The position numbers and the translations under genes are program-made. From the NCBI RefSeq assembly GCF_008367235.1, contig NZ_VTZS01000001.1, forward strand, positions 248,001-312,000: DNA of 64,000 nt, given 5' to 3'. Positions 19,528-27,900 of this stretch are shown here, piece after piece (position 1 is the first letter of the stretch; each line of letters begins with the position of its first letter). The stretch comes from Pareuzebyella sediminis (GTDB lineage: Bacteria > Bacteroidota > Bacteroidia > Flavobacteriales > Flavobacteriaceae). Under the pieces are notes generated by a model. It was not told the origin of the DNA. It saw nothing but the letters and a program-made list of their open reading frames with translations, and did not search any database.

Positions 19528-21459
19528 TTAGTCGAATTTGTAGCGGACAAATGCTTCCATGGCTGCATAGTCCGATAGGCCGAGAGCTCTATATCGTGCG
19601 GCGGTATCTCTGTTTCGCTCTTCAGCACGCATCCAGAATTCACGGGAGTCATCCCCTTGAAACATAACCCCGTCTTTTTGCGACTGATGGCAAAAGATGG
19701 CATAGCGTTTCTTTAGTACTTGATCAGGACTCATGGGCACCGCCATTTCGATTTCGTTAATATCCCACTCATGCCATGCGCCGCGATATAACCATAGCCA
19801 GCAGTCTTTCATGAAAGCTTCGGATTTCAGTTGTTTCATGGATTCGAAAACCGCGTCTAGACATACCCTGTGTGTGCCATGGGGGTCTGCCAAATCACCT
19901 GCGGCAAATATTTGATGTGGCTTGATTTTTTTGATGATATCCATCATGATTTTGATATCATCTTCCGATAGATTTTTTTTCTTAATGGTGCCCGTTTCAT
20001 AGAATGGTAAATCTAAAAAGTGAACGTTGGCATCATCTAGTCCAAGATACCTTACGGCCGCATAAGATTCTCCGCGTCTGATATTCCCTTTTAACTTTCT
20101 TACTTCAAGGGTATCAAAACTACTTTCACTTTTGTCATGAATAGAGTCAATAATCGTTTGGGCCTCTTCCGATGGGAAAATTCGTTTTGATATTTCGGCA
20201 TAGCGAAGGGCGTCTTGATCTGACACGGCAATATTACCCGAAGTCTGGTATACGACATGTACTTCATGACCCTGTTCTATCAATCGGTCAAAGGTTCCGC
20301 CCATGGAGATAACATCATCATCAGGGTGTGGACTGAAAATAATGACCCTTTTTTGAGCTGGTTCTGCACGTTCTGGTCTACTGGTATCATCTGCGTTAGG
20401 TTTTCCCCCAGGCCATCCGGTAATCGTATGTTGTAATCTATTGAACATTCTTATATTCAAATCATACGAGTCTTCAGCGGTCAACAAGCCAGACATACCA
20501 TTATCGTTATAATCTTTATCGGTAAGGCTAAGAATCGACTTACCTGTTTCTCCACAGAGCCAGACTATGGCTTTGGCGGTGAGTTCTTCGGTCCATTCCA
20601 ACGATTCATCGACCAACCATGGGGTTTTATTTCTGGTAAGTTCGCTTCCCGCTCCCACATCCAACACAAACGTGCAATTGTCATGCTCCTGTAAATAGGT
20701 AGCAGGTACATGTGAAGAAATGTCACCTTCAATAGTTTTCTTTATGACATCGGCCTTATTTTGTCCCCAGCCCAATAAAACAATTCTTCTAGCACTTCTT
20801 ACTGTGGCGATACCCATGGTGATCGCTTTTCGGGGTACGTTATCGATACCCAAAAAAGATGGGGCTGCATCAACACGTGTTATATGGTCAAGTGTGATGA
20901 CCCTCGTACCTGAATTGTAGTGAGATCCTGGTTCATTGAAGCCGATATGGCCCGTGCGCCCAATGCCAAGAAGTTGAAAATCGATGCCTCCGAATCGTTT
21001 TATTTCCTTTTCATAAGAAAGGCAATAATCGATAACGGAATCTCCCGAAATCATACCATCTGGAATATGAATATTCTCGGAAGGAATATCGATATGGTTG
21101 AATAAATGTTCGTGCATAAAATACCAATAACTCTGACGATTATCCTTTTCCATAGGTAGATATTCATCAAGATTAAAAGTAACGACATTGGAAAAGCTTA
21201 AGCCTTCTTCTTTATGCATGCGAACCAGTTCTTCATAAACTCCAATTGGGGATGATCCAGTCGCAAGCCCTAAGACACAAACCTCATTGGAAGTTTGTTT
21301 CGTTTGTATTAAATCCGCAATCTCCTGTGCGACCTTTGTTGAAGCCTCTTTTGAATCTTCGAAAATGACATTATGAATTTTTTCGAATCGGGTTTCCTCA
21401 AATTGACCTACTGGTCGATAGGCGATGGTTGATGTTTTTTTCTCTAAGAATGTTTTCAT
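19528..21459 (-). CDS. nagB: Glucosamine-6-phosphate deaminase fused to a PIG-L/LmbE deacetylase-like domain
   Basis: I chose the ATG at 21459 (643 residues) over 21489 because a -7 box at 21502-21509 leaves only a few nucleotides before the latter. Residues 1-280 are NagB: GLATGSSPIGVYEEL, FNLDEYLPM and GIGRTGHIGFNEPGSH, the last with the ring-opening His. Residues 370-640 are a PIG-L domain with FSPHPDDDVISMGG (zinc His and Asp plus the general-base Asp) and DPHGTH (third zinc ligand). NagB converts glucosamine-6-phosphate to fructose-6-phosphate and ammonia. PIG-L proteins deacetylate GlcNAc-containing substrates, so the fusion may take GlcNAc-6-phosphate directly, replacing NagA. The long form is typical of Bacteroidota; the activity of the second half is inference. 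Confidence 0.9.
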   Translation of the reverse strand: MKTFLEKKTSTIAYRPVGQFEETRFEKIHNVIFEDSKEASTKVAQEIADLIQTKQTSNEVCVLGLATGSSPIGVYEELVRMHKEEGLSFSNVVTFNLDEYLPMEKDNRQSYWYFMHEHLFNHIDIPSENIHIPDGMISGDSVIDYCLSYEKEIKRFGGIDFQLLGIGRTGHIGFNEPGSHYNSGTRVITLDHITRVDAAPSFLGIDNVPRKAITMGIATVRSARRIVLLGWGQNKADVIKKTIEGDISSHVPATYLQEHDNCTFVLDVGAGSELTRNKTPWLVDESLEWTEELTAKAIVWLCGETGKSILSLTDKDYNDNGMSGLLTAEDSYDLNIRMFNRLQHTITGWPGGKPNADDTSRPERAEPAQKRVIIFSPHPDDDVISMGGTFDRLIEQGHEVHVVYQTSGNIAVSDQDALRYAEISKRIFPSEEAQTIIDSIHDKSESSFDTLEVRKLKGNIRRGESYAAVRYLGLDDANVHFLDLPFYETGTIKKKNLSEDDIKIMMDIIKKIKPHQIFAAGDLADPHGTHRVCLDAVFESMKQLKSEAFMKDCWLWLYRGAWHEWDINEIEMAVPMSPDQVLKKRYAIFCHQSQKDGVMFQGDDSREFWMRAEERNRDTAARYRALGLSDYAAMEAFVRYKFD

Positions 21460-21501
21460 TTTCGTTTTCTTACGTTTGAGCGATGACAATTAGAATTCGT
21501 G

Positions 21502-21509
21502 CAAATGTA
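21502..21509 (-). promoter_or_regulatory. -7 box for nagB
   Basis: On the minus strand this reads TACATTTG, an exact TAnnTTTG. The predicted start is near 21495, giving a leader of about 36 nt to the ATG at 21459. Confidence 0.5.
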
Positions 21510-21526
21510 GGCAATTTAATTACAAA

Positions 21527-21564
21527 TTGCTGTTTTGTGCTTCTAATTTTGCTGTTTTTTGCTT
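21527..21564. promoter_or_regulatory. Paired direct repeats, candidate DeoR operator
   Basis: TTGCTGTTTTGTGCTT (21527-21542) recurs as TTGCTGTTTTTTGCTT (21549-21564). They differ at one base and are 22 bp apart, about two helical turns, placing both on one DNA face. They lie between the nagB promoter and the regulator promoter, as expected for a shared operator. Binding by the adjacent DeoR protein is inferred. Confidence 0.45.
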
Positions 21565-21622
21565 TTTTTAATAGTTTGATAATATTAAAGCTGTAAAAAA
21601 CGGCAAATCATAATTAATTTTC

Positions 21623-21630
21623 TATTTTTG
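21623..21630 (+). promoter_or_regulatory. -7 box for the DeoR-murQ unit
   Basis: TATTTTTG matches TAnnTTTG. It lies 30 bp before the ATG at 21661, giving a leader of about 24 nt. No good -33 box is seen, which would fit an activated or tightly controlled promoter. Confidence 0.45.
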
Positions 21631-21660
21631 CTTCAATCTAATAAGATATACGTTTAGCGC

Positions 21661-22410
21661 ATGTTAAAGGAAGAGAGGCAACAGACCATATTGAGTGAGG
21701 TAGAACTTCACAACCGTATTCTCTTGACCGACATTGCCGATGCGTTAGACGTCTCGATTGATACGGTCAGAAGAGATGTCAAAGAACTTGATGCCGAAAA
21801 TAAACTGAAGAAGGTTCATGGAGGTGCTATTTCCTTGGGTTTTACTTCTAGTAGCGTTCGAAGCGATAATATTTATAGACTAGAACAGAAAAGAAAGATT
21901 GCCGAAAAAGCTTTGGATCTTTTAAAACCGGGGGGCGTGATTTTTGTTGATGGAGGCACGACCTGTTCAGAATTGGCGAGGCTGATTCCGGCAAACCTAG
22001 AGCTCACCTGCTTTACCCATAGTCTACCGGTCGCTACAGAGCTTCTTTCCAAGACCGGCCTTACAGTTATTATGGTAGGGGGGCAGGTTTCTAGTGAATC
22101 CCAGACCGCTATCGGGGCAAATGCGATACACAATCTTTCGGAAATCAAGGTCGACTATAGCTTTATTGGTACCGGTTATGTAGATTCTTACTACGGGCTT
22201 ACCGAATTCGATTGGGATATTGTACAGGTAAAAAAAGCAATCATAAAAAGCTCAAAAAAAACAGTACTTTTATCTATTTCTGAGAAGTTGAATTCTCAGC
22301 ACCGATATAAAAGTTGTGATATTAACGCCATCAACACCATGATTACCGAACTAAATCCTGAAAATAAATTGTTGGATTCCTTTAGAAATCATGATATTCG
22401 AATTTTATAA
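21661..22410 (+). CDS. DeoR-family transcriptional regulator of amino-sugar use
   Basis: The 249-residue protein has an N-terminal DeoR winged helix (residues 1-57: LLTDIADALDVSIDTVRRDVKEL, then KVHGGAIS) and a C-terminal sugar-phosphate-sensing domain of the ribose-isomerase fold (GGVIFVDGGTTCSELA, VDYSFIGTGYVDS, VKKAIIKSSKKTVLL). Members are usually repressors released by a phosphorylated sugar. It is divergent from nagB and 4 bp upstream of murQ, so GlcNAc-6-phosphate, glucosamine-6-phosphate or MurNAc-6-phosphate is a likely effector. Paired repeats at 21527-21564 are a candidate binding site. Confidence 0.9.
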   Translation: MLKEERQQTILSEVELHNRILLTDIADALDVSIDTVRRDVKELDAENKLKKVHGGAISLGFTSSSVRSDNIYRLEQKRKIAEKALDLLKPGGVIFVDGGTTCSELARLIPANLELTCFTHSLPVATELLSKTGLTVIMVGGQVSSESQTAIGANAIHNLSEIKVDYSFIGTGYVDSYYGLTEFDWDIVQVKKAIIKSSKKTVLLSISEKLNSQHRYKSCDINAINTMITELNPENKLLDSFRNHDIRIL

Positions 22411-22414
22411 TGCC

Positions 22415-23224
22415 ATGAAATATACCAAAATAACAGAGACTCCATCAAACCACGACCATTTGGAAAATCTCGATTCGACCTCGATTCTCCAAAAAATGAA
22501 TGAGGAAGATAAAAAGGTCGCAGAGGCCGTTGAGGAGGCTATCCCCCAAATTTCAAAATTAGTGGACGCTTTGGCGGATCGATTTGAAAAAGGCGGTCGT
22601 TTGTTCTATATCGGAGCGGGAACCAGTGGTCGTCTCGGTATTTTAGATGCCTCTGAGATACCCCCGACCTATGGTATGCCCCATACCCGTGTTATTGGAT
22701 TGATTGCCGGGGGTGATGTCGCTATTAGAAAATCTGTGGAACATGCGGAAGACGATTCGGATCAAGCTTGGAAAGATCTAACGGCGTACGATATTTCAGA
22801 TTTGGATGTGGTGGTAGGTATTGCCGCCTCTGGCACCACACCATATGTTTTAGGGGGCATCGCCGACGCAAAAGAACATGGTTTATTGACTGCTGGAATT
22901 ACGAACAATCCTGGTTCACCGCTAGCTGAAGCTGCCGACATCCCTATAGAGATAAACGTGGGGCCCGAATTCGTAACTGGAAGTACTCGAATGAAAAGTG
23001 GTACATCTCAGAAATTGGCGCTGAATATGATTTCTACGGCATTGATGATACGTATTGGTCGCGTCAAAGGAAATAAAATGGTCCATATGCAATTGAGCAA
23101 CGACAAATTGGTCGATCGTGGCACGAGATATGTGATGGAAGGCCTTGATGTGGATTATGAAGAAGCGCAAGAATTGTTGAAGAAACACGGATCTGTCAAG
23201 GAAGCCATAGCGGCCGGAAAGTGA
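22415..23224 (+). CDS. murQ: N-acetylmuramic acid 6-phosphate etherase
   Basis: The frame is open from 22391, but the ATG at 22415 falls 4 bp after the regulator stop and gives the usual N-terminus (MKYTKITETPS), 270 residues. The SIS-domain signatures are GGRLFYIGAGTSGRLGILDASEIPPTYG-like (with the catalytic Glu of the SEIPPT motif) and TGSTRMKSGTSQKLALNM. The enzyme cleaves the D-lactyl ether of MurNAc-6-phosphate to give GlcNAc-6-phosphate and lactate in the cytoplasm. It is slightly shorter than E. coli MurQ (298 residues) at the C-terminus. Its place beside nagB, the AmpG-like permease and NagZ fits peptidoglycan recycling. Confidence 0.93.
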   Translation: MKYTKITETPSNHDHLENLDSTSILQKMNEEDKKVAEAVEEAIPQISKLVDALADRFEKGGRLFYIGAGTSGRLGILDASEIPPTYGMPHTRVIGLIAGGDVAIRKSVEHAEDDSDQAWKDLTAYDISDLDVVVGIAASGTTPYVLGGIADAKEHGLLTAGITNNPGSPLAEAADIPIEINVGPEFVTGSTRMKSGTSQKLALNMISTALMIRIGRVKGNKMVHMQLSNDKLVDRGTRYVMEGLDVDYEEAQELLKKHGSVKEAIAAGK

Positions 23225-23244
23225 CGATAATTTCAAAAAGGACT

Positions 23245-23646
23245 TTATTTTTTAATGGTCTCGACCTCTTTCGGGGTTATCATTTTTTCGGAAGTATTTC
23301 CCCATGAGTTCATTATAAAATTCATAACGTCGGCAACTTCTTGATCGTCAAGACCTAATGGGGCCATTACATTGTTATAGGTGACGCCATTCACCGTTAT
23401 TTCACCTTGCTGACCATATTTCACCCCACGAATGCTTGCCTCACGATTTTCCATTAGATAGTCGGACTCGGCCAAGGGCGGAAATGTGTGAGCAATACCT
23501 TCACCTTGTTCAAGATGGCAAGAGGCGCAGAAATCGCTGTAAATCTCATTACCGCGTTGCATGCTTGCTTTGAGTTCGGAATTTTGGGAAAAACAGATAC
23601 TTATTCCCGAAAAGAAAAATATAAAGATTACAAAATGTACCTTCAT
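23245..23646 (-). CDS. Small exported c-type cytochrome
   Basis: The 133-residue product has a Sec signal (MKVHFVIFIF to SICFSQ) and a single haem site CASCH, with a plausible distal Met in NVMAPLG. It is a class I mono-haem cytochrome c. It lies 47 bp downstream of the sugar dehydrogenase lipoprotein gene on the same strand, so it probably accepts electrons from that enzyme in the periplasm. The pairing is inferred from context. Confidence 0.88.
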   Translation of the reverse strand: MKVHFVIFIFFFSGISICFSQNSELKASMQRGNEIYSDFCASCHLEQGEGIAHTFPPLAESDYLMENREASIRGVKYGQQGEITVNGVTYNNVMAPLGLDDQEVADVMNFIMNSWGNTSEKMITPKEVETIKK

Positions 23647-23693
23647 TGATAATTCGTTAAGAAGTCAATTGTAGTGCCTGAACCCGGTTAAAA

Positions 23694-24815
23694 CTAGTCT
23701 TTAGGATTGAGTTTGTATATGCCCTTGCCTTCTACAGCAACGTATAACATGCCATTCGGTCCTTCCTTTACATCGCGTACACGACCGATACCATCTAAGA
23801 GCTTTTCGCGCTTTACCACTTTATTCCCTTCGACGATTAATCGTTCTAAGTATTGAAATTTTAAGGAGCCTACAAGGATACTTCCTTTCCAATCCCCGTA
23901 TTTAGAACTCGTCACAAAAGTCATACCACTGGGTGCTATACTGGGTACCCAGTAGTGAAAGGGCTGCGTCATGCCCTCCATTTCTGTTTTATCGGTAATA
24001 GGGGTGCCGCTATAGTTGATGCCGTAAGTAACCACAGGCCAACCATAATTGGCTCCTGCTTTAATGATGTTTATTTCGTCACCGCCACGAGGGCCATGTT
24101 CATTGTCCCATATAGCTCCAGTTTCAGGATGCATCGCTAAACCCTGGGGGTTTCGGTGACCGTAGCTGTAAATGGCTGTTTTTGCACCATTCGTACCCAC
24201 AAATGGATTATCGTCAGGTATGGTCCCATCATCAAAAAAACGATAGATTTTACCGCCGTCTCGAGTTATATCCTGAGGGTTTTCGTCCCTAGCCCCTCTT
24301 TCCCCTATGGACAAATAAAGATATCCATCGTTATCGAATTGTATGCGTGAACCGAAGTGCTGACCCTTGGTGGTGTTAGGAGATGCTTTGTAAAGTAACT
24401 CTTTGTTTACTAATGAATTGTCTTCAATCTTTGCTCGTATTAAAGCCGTATTCCCTCCTTTTTCCTCACCCTCTTCAGAGGCAAATGATAGGTAGACCCA
24501 GCCGTTGTTTTTATAATCGGGATGTACTTCGACATCCAGCAATCCTCCTTGGCCTCTGACATAAACCTCTGGAACATTTGTTATTTTATTTTTCACCCCA
24601 TCTTTGAAATGTATCAATTCTCCTGACTTTTCGGTGACCAGCATGCTTCCATCAGGCAAAAAAGCCATGCCCCACGGAGTTTGTAGTTCGTCGATTAATA
24701 ATATTGGCTCAAAAGGCACTTTGCTTGGGTTATCTACTTTATTTTCAGGGTCTTGAGCGCATGAAAAACTTAAGGCTCCAATAATTAGATAGAGTAATAG
24801 TACACTTTTTCTCAC
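23694..24815 (-). CDS. PQQ-dependent glucose/sorbosone dehydrogenase-like lipoprotein
   Basis: The 373-residue product starts with a lipoprotein signal (MRKSVLLLYL to LSFSC, Cys19). The six-bladed soluble-quinoprotein propeller follows: LQTPWGMAFLPDG, GQGGLLDVEVHPDY, HFGSRIQFDNDGYLYLSIGERG, YSYGHRNPQGLAMHP, WDNEHGPRGGDEINII and GANYGWPVVTYG hold the metal and cofactor positions known for the family. It would oxidise an aldose or sugar alcohol at the outer face of a membrane. A matching -7 box and -33 box lie upstream. PQQ synthesis genes are not in view, so the cofactor source is unknown. Confidence 0.9.
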   Translation of the reverse strand: MRKSVLLLYLIIGALSFSCAQDPENKVDNPSKVPFEPILLIDELQTPWGMAFLPDGSMLVTEKSGELIHFKDGVKNKITNVPEVYVRGQGGLLDVEVHPDYKNNGWVYLSFASEEGEEKGGNTALIRAKIEDNSLVNKELLYKASPNTTKGQHFGSRIQFDNDGYLYLSIGERGARDENPQDITRDGGKIYRFFDDGTIPDDNPFVGTNGAKTAIYSYGHRNPQGLAMHPETGAIWDNEHGPRGGDEINIIKAGANYGWPVVTYGINYSGTPITDKTEMEGMTQPFHYWVPSIAPSGMTFVTSSKYGDWKGSILVGSLKFQYLERLIVEGNKVVKREKLLDGIGRVRDVKEGPNGMLYVAVEGKGIYKLNPKD

Positions 24816-24856
24816 GTTGCGACGTTTAATGATAATAATAAGGTAGGCTCTAGGGT

Positions 24857-24888
24857 CAAATATAATTAGAAAATATAAGTTAAAACAA
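24857..24888 (-). promoter_or_regulatory. -33/-7 promoter for the sugar dehydrogenase-cytochrome unit
   Basis: On the minus strand the -7 box is TATATTTG (24857-24864) and a TTG lies at 24886-24888, 21 bp upstream. The leader to the ATG at 24815 would be about 35 nt. Confidence 0.5.
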
Positions 24889-24898
24889 TTACTTGAAA

Positions 24899-24929
24899 GA
24901 ATAAAAGGCTACCCAAATCGCCTTTATTC
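24899..24929 (+). other. Hairpin in the leader of the giant adhesin gene
   Basis: GAATAAAAGGC (24899-24909) pairs with GCCTTTATTC (24920-24929) with one bulged A and a 10-nt loop. It lies between divergent genes, 21 bp before the ATG at 24951, with no T run on either strand, so a leader structure is more likely than a terminator. Confidence 0.4.
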
Positions 24930-24950
24930 TTACTAAATACGACTTAACCT

Positions 24951-27900
24951 ATGCTCCCCAAAAAATCGAGACATTTTTTATATGTCTTTTTGCTATTGAC
25001 TTTGTCGGTAATAGGTACTTCGGCCGTTGCGAGCAATAGAGTGTATGCGGTTCTCGCCGAGGTTGCTACCAGCGTAAAAATGGCCACCTCTACAACACGG
25101 GTTGTGGTGGAGTCAGTAAAAGAAAGCCATAAAAAAAGTATTCAATCAGACATTTCGAATAAAATGGCCGCCCCGATGTACACGACCATTATTCAGGGTG
25201 CGGATGACCTGGTCAATTGTACCAATGATGGTGCCACCATTGCCCGGTTTATTTTATGTGGTGATTCGGACGACAGAAATATTAGCTTGTCAGGTGGACC
25301 GTATGGGGCTGTCTCATGGCAACAGTTGACTGGAGCCACACCAAATACCAATATCGAATGTCCGGATTATGTTTCGGCCTATACCGAAGTGTCGACCTCC
25401 CCAACTTTTAATTTAGATGCTAGCAGCATCTCTGCCGTAAACGGCGCTGAGTTCAGGGTTCAAATAAATGGGGGGCAATTCTACTATTTTGAAGTGATCA
25501 AGAGTACGATTACACAGACCTTTACGAAGAAGGATTTTGTTTGTAATAACCCTGGAAGAATTGAGATAACCGGTCTTCCCAACAGCTATCAGTTCCGGAT
25601 TAGAGAAGGTTCCAACCCTTTTGGCCCTTATCAATCCTCCTCTATTTTTCCTAACCTTGATCCCGGTTTTTATACAGTTCAGGCTCGATTGAATATTGCC
25701 GGGCAAGTATGCGAGTATTTGTACGATGTCATAGAGATTCGTCAAATAGATATTGAAATCGATGTGACCTTTACCAATCCCGTTTGTAGTGGTGAGACAG
25801 GAAATATCGACGTGACCGTAAATCCTGATGTACCCGGGCCTTATGTATATACCCTGTTGGATGAGAATGGAGCAGAAATTGCCTTTACCTCGACTATTTC
25901 AAGTAATACCTATACGTTCAACGACGTAAGTGAAGGTACTTATGCTATAAAGGTCGAAACCAATGATTGTAAAGAAGATATTCCAAACGGCATTCCAGCG
26001 CCCATACAGTATACCGATACCAGTGGAAACCCAATTACGGTAGGTACCGGGCTTAATCCAATCTCGGTAATTACCGACACTAATGGAATGAGTTTTGGTT
26101 GTGCTACGATATCAGCAGTGAATATTGACGTCACGCCTTCAGGAGGTTCTGGCACCTATAGTTATACGGTCAGCGATGGCGGTAATTCTGGAGGTTTGTT
26201 TACCGGTACTAGCACGTATACAGTAACAAGCCCCGGAACCTATACTTTTTTCATTACCGACGATCAAGGGTGTACCGCGGAAAAATCGGAGTATGTTGCC
26301 GAACTTGACCCTCCCGATGTCAGTGCCGGACCCATAACGGGAACCTGTACTAATGGAGGGGGTAAGGTTGATTTTACGATTATTGATGCTAAGGGTTTTA
26401 ATCTGGAATATCGTGCTACCAATAACCCTAGTGATGCTTTTACATCATCACCCACTATACCGGTTGCTGACGGAACCTACAATATAGTAGAAGTAAGGTA
26501 TTCCCAAGGGGCATTCACCTGTGTTTTGGCACTGCCTTCGGTGACCGTGACCTCACAAGGTGGACTATCTGGTTCAGCAAGCTTGACCCAAGACTATACC
26601 TGTTCAAATGGGGGTGCGACCATAGATTTTAGTGCCGCTAGCGGTGGTTCTGGAACAGGATACGCCTATAGTATTGATAATATAACTTATCAATCTGGAA
26701 CTAGTTTTACAGGATTGACACCAGGTACTTATATTCCCTATATTAGGGACGATGCAAATTGTTATCAGGCATTGGCACCAATTACGATATCCGAGCCAAT
26801 ACCGCCGACCGCTATCAATTTCGTTCAAGACAATCTCGATTGTGCCACAGGTACCAGTAGGGTATCTATTGATGTACAACCTGCTTCATTTTCCGTGGCT
26901 CAATATGAAATAGTTTCCTCGAATCCTGCTACCACCCTGCCTGCTCCCCAAGCGAGTAATGTGTTTAGCGGACTTCCCTTGGATACGTCGTACCAGTTTG
27001 AAATTACCGACACCGATGGTTGTGTGTATTCGGCTAGTTTTACTACGGGCGGTTTCAGTAGTATAAGGGCGCGGGTAAAATCTGGGGGCGACCGAAGGGT
27101 TTGCCCAAGTGCTACGGACGGTAATGGGGCGTTCCTCGTTGATGGATTTGCCACGGACTACGATTACACTATTACGCTTTTGCCTAGTACACCCATTGCC
27201 AGTGGCACAAATAGTAGTGATTTGGAGATTCCGATTACGAATATAGGTGCAGGAACCTACGAAATAACAGTGACGGATAATGACACAAATTGTACTTCTA
27301 CCGCATCATTCGATGTGGAGGAAGCGGCGACTCCTTTAAGTATTACTCCGACTGTAACCGATATGAGTTGTCAGAACAATAATATTGGAAGGGTGCGTGC
27401 AAATGCAACAGGCGGATTTGGAGGGTATCGGTATGAGCTACAGTGGCCGTCCCCTCCTGGTACGCTCCAAGGACCCAAAACCGGTAGAACCTTTGGTAAC
27501 CTTACTGCGGAGGGAATCTATACGCTTACGGTAACCGATTCGGAAGGCTGTACCGCTACCACAACATTTACATTGACCGCCGTAAGTGCTCCAAGTATTA
27601 GTTTTGACGCGGCCGATTATTGCTACTCTTCTACTAATGATGCCGAAATTACAGTTTCGTCAACAGCGGGTAGCGCTGCTTTAGCAACCCACCAATATCG
27701 AATTAATGGGGGAGCCTTGCAGACACCGACCGTGGCGGGCACCCATACGTTTACCAATCTAGTACCAGGTAATTATACCATTGAGGTAGTAGATGGCAAC
27801 GGGTGTTTAGCGCAGACAACTACTATTCGTATACCACCTCAAATTCAGGTCAATATTGACGCTGTAAGAGAGATTCCTTGCGGAGGGGATGGCGAAATGG

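Noticed and set aside
24899-24929. Leader hairpin as a terminator
   Set aside because: No gene ends here on either strand and there is no T tract.
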